DNA of 64,000 bases from Hirudinaria manillensis (Eukaryota > Annelida > Clitellata > Hirudinida > Hirudinidae). Where the stretch lies: assembly GCA_034509925.1 (NCBI GenBank), contig CM067528.1, positions 10,602,501 through 10,666,500 on the forward strand, in the 5' to 3' direction. Position numbers and translations under genes: made by a program. Below are positions 13,013 to 25,428 of this stretch, one piece after another (position 1 is the stretch's first letter; every line of letters begins with the position of its first letter). The notes under the pieces were generated by a model, which worked only from the letters and a program-made list of their open reading frames with translations, searched no databases and was not told the DNA's origin.

Positions 13013-13945
13013 ATGGGTGCGGCTATTTTGAAATTCTTTATTTGTCTGAACCTGCTGTTAGCGTGTCGTGCTCAAGTTTGGAATAGCACATTCTTCCGAG
13101 TGGGTACGAATGTAGGACGGCGATGCCTTTGCGATTTGTGTCTCCATCAGTTTGAAGAGCAGTGTTTCAAGTGCGATTGCTGCATGAACGACACCGTTAA
13201 GCATCTTGGGGAGTACAGCAGCACCTACGACCAGAATCTGTCCGACCCTCAGGCCATTCCCCCTTATGCTAACTACTCTGACATTAGGTACGACTACCAA
13301 ACAGGTTCACAAAAGACGAGATTCAAGGCTGGCAACATTACTCGCCTTGGAGATTATCAAGATGTCGCGAATTACCTGCTCGGTGGAAGCAAAGCCAATT
13401 GCAGAGTCTTCAAATTGACTCCAAAACTTATGATCAACACCACTGAGGCTCCGTACAATTATCTGGAGTTGCACTTTCAACCAGAGACGGAGAAAGGGAT
13501 GAAAAGGCACATCACAGGTATTGAATTTATCGATATCTATCTTGTTATTGTTGGAATCACAAAATTTTTAGATATTAATTTTGATCAAGATATTAAAAAT
13601 ATATTTTCAGAGCAAGCAAGAATCCTGTTTCACACACCAGACATGTTTATCCAGATTCCGCTCCACGATGATAACCAATTATATGGAAATCCTCAAGTTC
13701 ACAAGCATGCGAGAGTCAGGCCAAAAAATAGCACATTCACTAAAATTGATCGGGGAATGTTCCACGGTATCAGGAGAATAGCATCTACATTGATGATTAC
13801 AAATGTTCCTACTCATGTTATCGGTCTGCTCAATACGTCTTTTATTTTGGTTATCGCGTGGTTTGTGGTTCTCCTTATGTTCTTCCTTATTATTTTCGTT
13901 CTATCTTCAGTTTTATTCCTGGTCATGAGAGATTTAAGACATTGA
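13013..13945 (+). CDS. Unrecognised secreted/type I membrane protein
   Basis: I do not recognise the family. The N-terminus is a typical signal peptide (FFICLNLLLACRAQ). A Cys-rich segment follows (CLCDLCLHQF...CFKCDCC), then several N-glycosylation sequons, and a hydrophobic span near the C-terminus ending in a very short basic tail (MRDLRH), consistent with a single-pass membrane protein. Preferred model: exons 13013-13517 and 13611-13945 (279 residues) around a 93-bp GT-AG intron (13518-13610). The intron is AT-rich but has no in-frame stop, so the unspliced frame (310 residues) is also open. The start is chosen because the signal peptide begins directly there. It follows the kinesin gene in the same orientation. 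Confidence 0.65.
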   Translation: MGAAILKFFICLNLLLACRAQVWNSTFFRVGTNVGRRCLCDLCLHQFEEQCFKCDCCMNDTVKHLGEYSSTYDQNLSDPQAIPPYANYSDIRYDYQTGSQKTRFKAGNITRLGDYQDVANYLLGGSKANCRVFKLTPKLMINTTEAPYNYLELHFQPETEKGMKRHITGIEFIDIYLVIVGITKFLDINFDQDIKNIFSEQARILFHTPDMFIQIPLHDDNQLYGNPQVHKHARVRPKNSTFTKIDRGMFHGIRRIASTLMITNVPTHVIGLLNTSFILVIAWFVVLLMFFLIIFVLSSVLFLVMRDLRH

Positions 13946-14012
13946 AGATGGAGTTTATGTCTTTATTTTTCAATAAGCTTTGAAATATAAATACAAGTTA
14001 TGCTTACATGGA

Positions 14013-14018
14013 AATAAA
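14013..14018 (+). terminator. Candidate polyadenylation signal AATAAA
   Basis: An AATAAA hexamer lies about 70 bp after the stop codon at 13945, a plausible 3' end signal for the membrane-protein gene. Confidence 0.45.
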
Positions 14019-14351
14019 AAATTGTAAACTAGATCACTCAACTTTTTACTAAGAGAAATATCTCGACGCCAAATTCAGAAACTTTATCAAATTTGGAATG
14101 GTTTCATAAATAATATGAATTAAGTTATTGGAGATTAAATAATGTATATTAAAGAATTAGAAGTTATTTTTTATATCATCAGAACTTTAAGTTCTTTGCA
14201 TTGTTTGTAAACAATCTCATCGATAAGATGTGTTTCAGAATAAGTTCGTTTTTACCCTTTGCATAACTTTTAATTTATTTGTTTGCAGTTTAATTTGCAA
14301 TTTTACATACATGCATTTAACTTCATCGAGATTCTGTATCTCCTTCCAAAA

Positions 14352-16966
14352 ATGACTTCCTTCCAGAATAATGGATTATCAGACATTCTATACAAATATA
14401 CGAAAGACAATTATCTCTGTGATGTTACTATAATTTCGTTCGGAGGTGTCAGATTATATGCCCACAGCGTAGTTTTGGCTACTGTCTCAAACAAGTTGAG
14501 GGCAGCTTTTGAGAGAACACACCTTGGTGGACCAGCAAGAAGACCACACTGGGGATACAGATTGACCATTGAGGATTGTTCTATAGAAAGTGTTAAAGCG
14601 ATTTTGCAATTTGTATACACGGGGTCAATTTGCATTGCTGGTAGCCAGGAGGCGAATTTACTGGCAGGAGAATCTAATTTGAGAGGACTCCTGTTGTCTC
14701 AAGCAACTAAGACCTCATCAAAGGCAAGTATTTTAATTGAAAATGACAAAATTTTAAAAGAAAGCCCAGGAAATACCACTGATAATTCCTTAAAGATACC
14801 CAATGCCTTAGAAGTTCTGCATGCTGGGCAAAAGTTGGGTCTGGATCCAACACAATTGGCAAGTTGTCTTAAGGCTATGATGGAAAATGGCTCATTGAAG
14901 TTTGTATTTTATGTAACATTTGGCAAATTATTTCTAGTCTTTTATTTCCTTTTTATTCTTTTTTTATTATAAATTGTAAATTTCTCAGCATTGAGGATAC
15001 GACGCCTTATCTATTAACCGATGAAGATATAGTTCTGGACATCATCGACAGAGGTTCGTGGCAAAATTTTAATTATTGCCACCATCATTGTTGTGATACC
15101 TAATATGTAAATAATATTTGTACATATTTAATTTATTATTATTTTTATTATAGTACGATTACTATTTTTTAATCTTAAATTTGTTTAAATCTTAAAGAAA
15201 ACAATAAAATGAACGATCCACTTGCTTCAGATCCAAACACCAAAGAACCTCTCAATTTGGTAGAGACCATGTGTGTCACGTCGCAAATGTTACCTTTAAC
15301 GCACTGTAACAATAAACTTGAAACTTCTGTCAATCAATGCTTCAATATCAGTCAACCAGAAATTGGTGCAAATTCAAGCAGAAAGATCTCATCAAATTTA
15401 AATCTCGTTTTCAACATCCTCAAACGAGCCAACGACTTCACTAACAAATTTCGGTCCCCTTTAACTAATCCCGATTTAGAGTCCATCGAACAAATTCAGA
15501 AATCATCCGATGATTCCATATCACCACCGGGTCCATCTTTCTCAAACATCAAAAAGGATGTCGGTTCTGAGCACATCCATGGAAGAAATCCACTTGGAAA
15601 AAAAGATCCGTTGCAAAAATTGTTGCCTGGAAAAAGGAAATCTTCCGATGAGGGTGCATTGTCTAATTTATTGATGTCCCATGCCAAATCATCCCGCAGA
15701 AATCAAAATCCCAGCAACCATTTGCCTTTTCTTTCAACTTTATCTCTTAGACCAATGAATTCCATGTCACTCATTCAGCCGTTGGTTGTGCAACCGATAG
15801 GCACAAATGATTTAGTCAATATTAGTACCGGAGACAGTGGTGCAATCTCAGCTTGTGAAGAGGAAGGCATCATTGAAACCACTGAGAATAATACAACTTT
15901 TATTAACGTATTGAGAGCTGGATCAGAAGATTTCAATTTAAACCAATCACTGAGCCAAACAATAAAAGAAGAAATTCCTAAAAATAATCACAAAACAGCC
16001 CCAGCGAATAAACAAACCAAACCGGATATTTCGTCTAGCAAGATGGCCGTATTGCTAACCGGCGACGCTACCAAACCGTACCGGTGCGACATATGCGGCC
16101 GAGCGTTTGCCAGACGACACACGGCTCTCGAGCATAAGCGACTACACAGCGGCGAGAAGCCCTACCAATGCGATCGCTGTGGTAAACGCTTTACGACGTG
16201 CGGAGACCTCACGAAACATCGACGGTCGCAACACGGAGCCGTCAAGCCTCACGTCTGCAAGATCTGCGGGAAGGAGATGAGCACGGGTCGCGAAGTGGCC
16301 GACCACAAAAGGCTCCACGAGGGCGGTAATCAATGTCCCGTCTGCCAAAAGACGTTTACGAGACTCCACAACATGAAGGAACACTTACGAGGCACGCACC
16401 AGGGGTATCGGCCGTTTGCTTGTCCACATTGCGACAAGAAATTCGTCTACTCGGGCAGTCTTCGCTTTCACAAAAAACAGCATCGCTTGACAGTGCACGA
16501 CGAAACGAATAGCAAGTCTCTGACGAAAGAATGCCTAAATCGAGGGAAGTGGACAGACGAAGCGAGACGTCGTTTTGGCATGAAATTCTCGCAAAAAGCC
16601 GACCTTGCTGATCAAGAACGGTCCCACATGTACGCAACAAAGGAAGGGGACATCTTGGAATTCTCGAAGCGCGACGAAGTGTTTGACTTAAAGCCTCTCA
16701 AAAACCAGCCTGAAATCTCCGTCACCTTTCCAGATCCAGATAGAGCCGGCACATCTGGAAATGTTGGGGCGACTCAGCACAATAGCGAAAACATCTGCTA
16801 CGACCAATCCCCTTGTGCTTCCGTGACGGATGGCGTCATTTTGAGGGAGAGTAGCCAGTTACGTCATCAAGAAAAAGTCGAAATCGGCTCAATGGACGTA
16901 CTTCAAGACCAAGTTCTGGTCGACCTTGCACTCTCTGGAATGATTGGATTTGGTACCGGCGATTAG
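14352..16966 (+). CDS. BTB/POZ - C2H2 zinc-finger transcription factor
   Basis: Three exons: 14352-14899, 14989-15053, 15198-16966 (793 residues, phases agree). Residues about 10-100 form a BTB/POZ dimerisation domain (YLCDVTIISFGGVRLYAHS, then SIESVKAILQFVYTGSI). A long Ser/Asn-rich linker with no recognised domain follows. Then come five C2H2 fingers at about 16078-16480: YRCDICGRAF, YQCDRCGKRF with TGEKP-like linker SGEKPY, HVCKICGKEM, NQCPVCQKTF and FACPHCDKKF. A degenerate sixth unit may follow. BTB-ZF proteins are nuclear DNA-binding regulators, often repressors; the target cannot be told from sequence. The finger region is notably GC-rich compared with the linker. The 3' part is duplicated in decayed form at about 19.64-20.02 kb. 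The ortholog within the large BTB-ZF class is not identified. Confidence 0.88.
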
Positions 16967-17552
16967 AGCATTTAATAGGCATTGATAAGCACTTTAGTTA
17001 ACGATATATTTTAAAAGCACTTAGTTGTTTCAGTTTTTTGTTTGTTTTTGTTTATCGTTGTTGGCCATTTTTGTTTAAATTTAGCTTCGCGATGGACATA
17101 TTCATCAGTCAGTTTGAATGGAATAAATGACCACGCCTATTAATTAGAAAATAATTAATTTGATTTCTGTGCATTTGAGATAACAAAACTGCGTTGTTCA
17201 AATTGCTGGTCTTTGGGGAATGTCACTTCTTGCGTCTACATTATGGATGGAGGGATGACGGAGAAATCTTGTAATGGGCTTGTCGCGAAGGTATTTGATG
17301 AGTATTACGATCCGGGCCTTCCAGAATTTAAGGAATCCATAGAAGCGGAAAAGAAGGGGTGGAATTAAACGTTAGACAACAGCTGAACGAGAGATTGACA
17401 TCGGTTTTGTTCATGTAATAACGGTCGGATCTCCTGACCTTAATTCTCTTTCTTTTTCTGTCCGAGGTAATCTCAGGCCACGAACGAGGACATTCAATTC
17501 GATGAAGACATTGACACGTTGCCCATTGGGTTTTTTTTTTAAATTAGCTTCA

Positions 17553-17733
17553 ATTTTAATGTTTGTTTACAAATTAACCTAGTTATTTTCACCACTACTA
17601 CAAAACATTTCTTTCTAATTCTTCCAATTTTGATTCAGAATATTAGTTAATTAATTAGATTAAGTTTTAATTTTTGTTTACAAATTAACCTAGTTATTTT
17701 CACCATTACTACAAAACATTTCTTCCTAATTCA
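17553..17733. repeat. Direct repeat, two 70-bp copies
   Basis: About 70 bp at 17553-17622 recurs at 17664-17733 with few mismatches (shared core ACAAATTAACCTAGTTATTT), separated by about 40 unrelated bases. Confidence 0.8.
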
Positions 17734-19640
17734 TAGTTGTACTTGACCTGACGTCAAATATTTCGCTAATTTTTAAAACCTGCCCTCAAACTGTCACACA
17801 CAAAAAATACAGTTTTTGTCCTTTCGCTTGATTAATCAACAGGCCTTAAGAACTGAACTAAAACGTGGGAACAATTAATAATTTTATCACTTGCCGCTAT
17901 TATTAATTCCTTAATCTTCTTCCTTCTGCCATGACAGACTTCTGTTAATACCATTTTCCTTCTTCTTCATCTTTTCCAGCTCATGTCTTTTTCCATATCT
18001 TTCGAATCGAAGTGGTGCTTATTGTTCCTCAAAATTCATTCTGGTGTTTACGACTTTCAGTCATAATTTCCTAGAAACATCTCTCAACAAATGAAGCATG
18101 AAATAAAGAAATATAAATTTCACTTGTCACTCTATCGGTTGTCATTCTATCGAATTAACGTCAAGAAAGTCTGGAATGATTTACTGATCATTTGACATGT
18201 CTAAACACTGACCAAAGTCCAACTGCCGGCACAAAACTAAGCATGTAAAAGGAATCACTCTCAACGGAATTCAGAATCTGCGACAACGAAGGACTGTTGT
18301 CTTATCCTCCTTCTGCTTGTTTGTGTCTTTTTGTTCGCCTTAACTGAAGGTTGGTTTTTATTCCGATATTCCAGATTTATGATATTATTTGAAGCGTCGT
18401 TAAACTTATATATTATATTTTATTTTAATTAATACTTTCAGCAGGCCTACAACAGATAAGTTGTAAAGTCGTAGGTTTCAATAAGTTTGATTATGTTTTC
18501 AATTTGTTAATAAATAATATATTAAATATCCTCCCGTTTTAAATATTAACACATTTAAATTAAACCAGAATTAAATTTAAATTATTTAATTGAAGATTAG
18601 CATATAACAGATTATTCTTTTCTCGTAGCGTGCTGACTGCGGATCTGTTGGACTTTGTAAAAAGGGCTATTGCAGTAAATTCCAGTTTATTCATATGGAT
18701 TTTAAATACTTATATATATTTTTTTTATTACGCTTATCATATATTTTCATTTAAAGTACTCGAATCATTGAATTAATAAATAAATCATTTTTAAGTCGAT
18801 CCATTGTTTGGATAAAGTCTGGCTCCTCAGATCTGACATTTGAAGTTCCAAGAATTTACTTCAAAATGTGAAGCTCAGGGCAAACAAGGCAGCATTAATA
18901 TCTAAATTTCTAAATTAATCATAAATAACTATTTTAATTGAAATGATTATTTTATCAAGTCATTAATAAAAAATTGTCTATTATTGTCTGTAAGTATTTT
19001 TTGGAAATATCAACAAAATAACTTCACGAATGAGTTAATATCTATAGTATTAAATTACGGTCTGGGACTAGTTAAGGATAACTTATTTATTTGTTAATGT
19101 TAAAATATATTCCAAAGGAAATTTTTACAGTTCATCGTTAGAGATCGCTAGTTGATTTAACGAGTAGGAGTCCCACTTACAGCTCAAACTAGTAAAATAA
19201 TACAAAAAATCTGGCATAAATCTCATAGGACCATGCTATAAAACTCTCAAATATGGCGGCATATATACTGCTTTATCCTATTTCTTAAACCACGGAATCT
19301 GAGCTGGAAAAATTATTGAATTTGGTTATTTATGAAAATATTGCAATGAAATTTGTTTGCTCAAGTCAAAAATCGGTGGCAGTGATACTTTTGCGTTTCA
19401 TGGCTTATTAAAATATATCATTTATTGCACAACGTCAATAAACGTATTCTAATGCAAACAAAGCCTCGCTCTAAACACATATGCGTGACTGCTGGTGAAA
19501 CAAAATCATAGCAAAGCCTAACCCAAGATCGCGACGTGTCTACACCAAGGCAACCCTAGAACCAGGATACCCCTAACACTATCTATAGGGACCCAAACCC
19601 TACTCCTAAGAGGGGACAACCTTTCTTTTTGTTTGAAAAA

Positions 19641-20020
19641 CACGTACGCTCGAACTCGGACCATGAAACAAAAGACATTTCGAATACTCGAAACGCGACG
19701 AGGTGTTTAACACGAAGTCTCTCGAACATACACAGCAATTAGAGCTTTTAGTAGATTATTATGCACTTTAGAATTGAGATCTTTTAAAAGGACGTAGTTG
19801 CTCAAATTTTTATTTTGACAGGAATTGAATTTAAATTGAATCAAGCAGTTATCACCATTAGCTTTTTTAAATTTAGCTTTGCGATGGACATATTCATCAA
19901 TCAGTCTGAGTGGAATCGATGACAGCGCCTATTGATTAGAAAAAAAATAAGTTGGTTCGCGTGCACTTGAGAAAACAAAATTGCTTCTCTCAAATTTATG
20001 GCCTTTAGGTGGTTAAATGA
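19641..20020 (+). pseudogene. Decayed copy of the 3' end of the BTB-ZF gene
   Basis: The copy resembles coding sequence around 16640-16720 (shared core CTCGAAACGCGACGAGGTGT versus CTCGAAGCGCGACGAAGTGT). It then skips about 240 bp and resumes at the stop codon and 3' UTR of the parent (CACTTTAG, then GCGATGGACATATTCATC and the sequence up to about 17220). Reading frame and fingers are not preserved, and the parent's AATAAA has become AATCGA in the copy. This looks like an old tandem duplication reduced to a 3' fragment with an internal deletion. Confidence 0.75.
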
Positions 20021-20995
20021 TTTTAGAGCAAAGTCTATAAACACTGGCTGGAATTAGAATAACTCATCTTTATGCGATCTTGGCACTGATTCGCTAAAGC
20101 ACTGTGAATGTTCTGGTACACTTTTTGCCCCTTGCTGATATCTCAATTCATAGGTCTGTGAGTGGTCACGTTATTGAAATTAATAAAATAATAAGGTGAC
20201 AATAAAAATAAGAGACAATGCCTCGTAACAGATGTTTTAAACTGTTTTGCTTCGACAAACATACGACTGTCCCAAAACGGGATTGTTTTTAGGTTTCGAG
20301 TTGTTTGGGTTGTGCCCGTTCACATGAAATTGTGAATCATCCCGTTTAATCTTAACGATCATTTAATCTGAGATTAGATTTAATCAGTAGCAAACAATAG
20401 TTGAATAAGTCAGCGAAACTTTTCTTTGTTCGGTTGTTACGCAATGAGTAGGCTCCATTATGCGACCCCAATTCATTTGAAACTAAAGTATTTTTAAGAA
20501 TGACACTAAGAAAAATCGTATTTAAAAAGATGCATAATAAACGGTTTCAAGGATTTATTTCTGTTAGGCCATATTGCGCCCACGTGAACGGATGGTTACA
20601 CGTTTCCAACCTTCGTGAAAACATTTTGAACATTAAATTTTAAAAACAAACTCGTCGGGACGATTGGTCGTCTGATAATTTTTTTGGCTGGAAGGGTTTT
20701 ATCACGTGCTAAATAACTTTGGGAAATTGGGTCGTTAATTGCGCAATAGCTTGACGATTATAAAATGAATTTTGATAAAGTTTTTGTTTCTACGTGCTTA
20801 AAAGAAGGAACGATTGAAGATAGCTGGTACTTGTGCAATATACATCTTTATAAGAGCGAGTAGGAGGCTTAGTGTAACGCGTGAAGCCCATTTCGACAGA
20901 ACATCAGGTGAGTTATGGCAACAGGTGAATATCGTCTTCGTTTTATGAAAGTCATTTTGTTTTTAATTTTGAATTAGTTTGTGGCGATCCTACTA

Positions 20996-23900
20996 ATGGG
21001 CAAAGAAAGCAGTTCAAGCGTGAAGTTTGCCATCATCGGAGGGGGGATAGCTGGATTGGCTGCTGCTCACAAGTTAATCAAGAGTGGTGAGAGGGATATT
21101 GTCATATTTGAGGCAAAAGACAGACTTGGTGGGAGAATTCACACTATTAAAGAAGGTTTGATTTTCAGTCTGTTATTTTGGCAATGACCCACACTTTAAA
21201 GTGTTTGTTAGGGCTTGTTTTTTTACTTTTGGATAGCTTTGTTTAACTTTCTTTTCTCGTTGTTTGGTTATGCGTCTCGTAATGACAACAGCGATGGCAC
21301 GTCACCACGGTGTGTCAGTAAGCTGTTACAGCAGTTCTAGATTTTAGTCTTGGCCAGTGTATTCTTGGGTTTGATGTGATTTACTACTGAACGAAAGTCT
21401 TTTTAATTAAATCATTTTCAATTCAGTTTGATATTTTTCACAAAGACAAATATTTTCAGGCAATGGACCTCTGGAGTTGGGAGCTCAATGGATTCATGGA
21501 GAGGAGGGAAATGCCCTTTGTGACCTTGCCAGAAACAATGGGTTTCTCTTTAAGTTTGAAGGTTTTATGGATTTTTGCTTTGATCGATTGTTTTTGATTG
21601 ACTCTGATAGTGAGGCTGATTCAAATCTCTTTTGATCAGCATTATGAGCTATTGTCAGCTTTATTGTTGGTTCTAAATGGACCAGATTCAACTAATTTTT
21701 GGTTCTCAAAATACAAAAAGAATAGCTTTGTTGAAAAAAGAAACATTGAGGTTTATGTAAAAACTCCAAGACTCTAATCATCTTGCTGTAGTCAAGAGAA
21801 CCATCATAAGCAAACAAAACAATGCACAGGAACACAAACCACCCTAGAATTTCGTTGCCCTTTGAACTCTAAAGTGATCACTTCAGAATGCTTAGTGTCG
21901 GTCAGTAGCATTAAGTACTGCCATTTAATTTGAGAGATTTTTTTATGGGATAAGGAGTTTTATTTGGCAGTAAATTGATGATGATTAGTATCTCCTATGC
22001 TTTTTTTTTACCACTGCAGACGGAGAAGCCCGTAAAAAGTTTTGGTTAGACTTTGGAGAAAGCGGTCCGACAAAATTTGACGACGACACTCGCTTTTGCA
22101 CTTCCGACGGGAGAAGAGTGCCCATGGACCTCATAAGAAGGATCATCAATAAAATCAATGACATACTTTATGAGGCAGAGAAGTACTTCAGAGAAGAGAA
22201 AAGAGAAAACTTTAGGAGTCTCTTACTTGGGGAAGTCCAGAATCACATCATGTTGTGTCAGGAAAATTACCTCCAGCCAGGTAGTAGGAGTTTCAACGAG
22301 GACATGGAATGGGAACGGGCAAAGGAAGGGATCGACGGAGTGCTGGAGAAAGAAGACATTTCGGTCGCAGCATTCATAGAGAGACATCTCGCCAACTGCC
22401 TCGGTTCGGCAGAAGACGAAAAAGCGAGGGAGTTGATGTTGGGACTGTTGGATTGGAGACTTTGCGTGGAAAAAACTGAAAACTCGTGTTCGTCTTTGGA
22501 TGAAATTCCACTTTCCAATTGGGGCGAGTACTATCTTTGCCCCGGAGAGGAGGGTGTGGAGCTGGGACCTGAAGGCTATCAACCGATCATCGACTACTTT
22601 GTCAAGGACATTCCAATGTCATCCGTAAAACTCAACTCTGTCGTCAAGAAAATCGTGTGGAATTCTGTCGGAGAAGCGGACGACGAGTTCGTCAACTACG
22701 CCGACGAGAACTCGGAAGTCGGATCCTGCAGCATCAACGCCGCCAATTCCTCGTCGGCGAGACCTCTCCTGTCGAATTCGGGCGGCAGACGCAGGCAGTC
22801 GCGCAGCAGGAGCGGCTCGAGCAACGAAAAGTCCGGAAAGATAGAAATCCGCTTGGAATCGGGAGAAACCGTGCTGGCCGACTATGTCGTGGTCACGCTT
22901 CCTTTGGGTGTCCTCAAGTACCATTGCCTCCAAAAGAAGGAAGAACAGCTCTTCGTTCCCAAATTGCCGAGGAGGAAACTGGAAGCCATCGAAAAGTTGG
23001 CTTACGGTACCGTGGACAAGATTTACCTCGAATTCGACGTTCCTTTTTGGGGCCAGGGAAATGAATTGGGATTCCAAATCATCTGGAAAAGAGGAGAGAT
23101 TATTGAACTCGACTGTCTCAGAAAATGGGGAAGATGCTATGAAGTTAGCACAAGGACTTGATTATTTTTTTCTTTTCAGTAATTGAATAACTACAAGTTA
23201 TGATATACAGGGCGATACATACTTATAAGTTTCCTTGTTTCTTCGAATTAGGACACAAAATGGTACAGAGCCATCCAGGGTTTCAATGCCCTGCTACAAC
23301 ATCCTAACTTCTTGTGCGGTTGGATTGCCGGAGCAGACGCCATCGAGATGGAGAGGGAAGACGAATGCTTCGTTGCAGACGTTTGCAGGGAACTTCTCGT
23401 CAAATTCTCCGGTCTGACGAGCAGTGACATCGGAGTTCCAAAAAGAATCACGAGGTAAACGTTTAAAACTTGTAATATGCTTTAAATTCTCATTTATAAA
23501 CATAGAATTGAACAGGAATTGATAATATAATTTGTAGATATATAAAATGTGTGTTTTTTTTTTTAAATTAATTTATTTTCTCAAGAACCTGCTGGCACCA
23601 GGATCCTTACTCAAGAGGATCTTACAGTTACAGGTGCTTTGGCTCCTCAGTGGAGAGTAGCATCGACCTGGCCCAACCATTGCCCTCAATTGAAGTAATT
23701 GTCTATTGAACCTAATTATTGATTAATTAATTGTACTGTATTAAATTTAAAAAGTATATTAAATCAATATATTTATTTAATTAATCTTTGGTTGATTAGT
23801 TAACTAGTGATTAAATGTTCCTGTTGAGATGATCATCACGATGTCCATCAAATTCTGCAGGGCTCATCAGTCGTCAAGGCATATCTTCATCGATGTTTAC

Positions 23901-24048
23901 GTTATTTTTGCAGAATCCGAGACTGCTCTTTGCAGGAGAAGCGACTCACAGCATCTTCTACTCCACCGTGCACGGAGCCATGATGACCGGATTCAATCAG
24001 GCTTGTACCATGCTGAAACATTCCCTGTCCCAGCAACAAGCAAAATAA
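20996..24048 (+). CDS. SMOX: FAD-dependent polyamine/spermine oxidase
   Basis: Flavin amine oxidase that oxidises spermine or acetylated polyamines, giving H2O2 and an aldehyde. Six exons: 20996-21155, 21460-21561, 22020-23143, 23252-23454, 23586-23694, 23914-24048; 610 residues, phases agree. The N-terminus has the dinucleotide-binding motif IIGGGIAGLAAAHKL followed by DIVIFEAKDRLGGRIHT, then LGAQWIHG of the FAD/substrate region. The middle has TLPLGVLK and the C-terminal FAD motif LLFAGEATHSIFYSTVHGA. The last-but-one exon has the RGSYSY signature seen in SMOX and PAOX. A Ser/Arg-rich low-complexity segment (about 22700-22850) is inserted before the strand KIEIRLESGE and makes the protein longer than typical. 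No clear signal peptide or C-terminal peroxisomal tripeptide (it ends QQAK), so a cytosolic/nuclear SMOX-type enzyme fits better than peroxisomal PAOX; not decisive. Confidence 0.87.
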
Positions 24049-25428
24049 TTATTACATTACCATGTCTTTCTGTGTCTTTAACCTCAAAGGCCTTCTTTCT
24101 ATTCAGTCCAGTGTCATTATTATATTTCTGATTTCATTTACTTGCAGAAGTTATTGCAGTTTTGCTAGAGTTTCTTCTTATTATTATTGAAGTGCACTTG
24201 TTGCTACAAAATAAACTTTTTTTCCTCGTTTACAATTATTCTTTGCTCTTGTGGCTCTGAGCAATGGCTGAGAAGCCTTTATTTAGTTTGAAGTTGGATG
24301 TCAGTATTTTGCAATCAGACGGATGATGGTCAACAAGATCAACACTTTTATGATTCGGTGACTCGTTATAGGTCATATATGCAACGTGTTTTAGCAAGTA
24401 TCCTTATGTTTGTTTTTTTTTTTTTTTCAAAATATAGGTACATTTTAGAATCATATCTTCATTCAGTTTCAAGTTACTGTTGGTCATCGTTTGCGGTAAC
24501 GTTTGTGATTCGAATTTCATTCTCGCCAGAAAATCTTATTAATTGCTTCCATTACATGCTAGGATATTTTGCATTAGTGCCAGTTTAGGAAGAATCCGTC
24601 GCTTCGTCATGGCGGAATTGTATTTTAAACTAGTGGGAAATTCATAGACTAGCCACTACAATTAAGTGCTTCTTCTGTCTTGTGAGCTTCATTTTAATTC
24701 TTTGCTTTATGATTTTTTATTTGCTTAAATTTAATCAATCATGACTTGTTGATTCTGAACATTTCTTCAGTTTGATTTCCTTAACTACTACCAACTCTTG
24801 TGAATTGGGCACTGGCTTCCATATTGTGGCACATGGCTGTGGATTCCATTTTCGGGCCTTACTTATGTTTGAATGTCCTTATGACAATGATTAAAGTAAT
24901 TCAGGTCTCGTTGATGTCATGATGTGTTGAGCTTGAAATACCATGCAATAAATTGATGGGCTAGCAAACCATTAAGTCACATCATTTTGACCCTTCGGCT
25001 TTGCAATTCTCTCGTGGCATTGACATCGCAAAAGACTCGGATGCACTTTTTCTTATTTAATAAGTATTGGGCGTTGTATCAAATATAAATGGGCTGAATA
25101 AGTACACAACGGCAAATAATTTGCATAGTGATCAAGAACTTGATCAAGTGGTCACGACAATGGCGAATGATTAATATTTTCCCTATTAATATTCTAAAAA
25201 TATCAAAATAATTTGTATATTATTTCACATTTTATTAAAACACAATATTAAAATATTAACGAATAACTTGAGGGAGCGGTTAATTTTTCAAAACAAGTTG
25301 CGGATATGAATGTTCTGATATATGCAGTGTTTTCTTAGTGCTTTGGTCTCATAAGTTGGTTCGGCCGGTTAGCTACTCGTTTCTCTCGTCTAAGAAGTGG
25401 TTTATTTACTGTCTCGTACTCGCACAAA
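24049..25428. other. Intergenic spacer before thioredoxin
   Basis: It contains the amine oxidase 3' UTR and the thioredoxin promoter/5' UTR. I see no domain-like frame; open frames here are short and T-rich. Confidence 0.55.
24210..24215 (+). terminator. Candidate polyadenylation signal AATAAA
   Basis: AATAAA followed by a T-rich stretch, about 160 bp after the amine oxidase stop codon. Confidence 0.5.

Larger units (their letters stand above)
16967..20995. other. Four-kb intergenic region
   Basis: No intact gene is seen. It starts with the BTB-ZF 3' UTR (AATAAA at 17122-17127), holds a 111-bp-period direct repeat at 17.55-17.73 kb and the decayed 3' copy of the BTB-ZF gene at about 19.64-20.02 kb. 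The rest is AT-rich and unassigned. The end probably contains the promoter and a 5' UTR exon of the amine oxidase gene, since an acceptor-like TTAG precedes its ATG. Confidence 0.55.
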
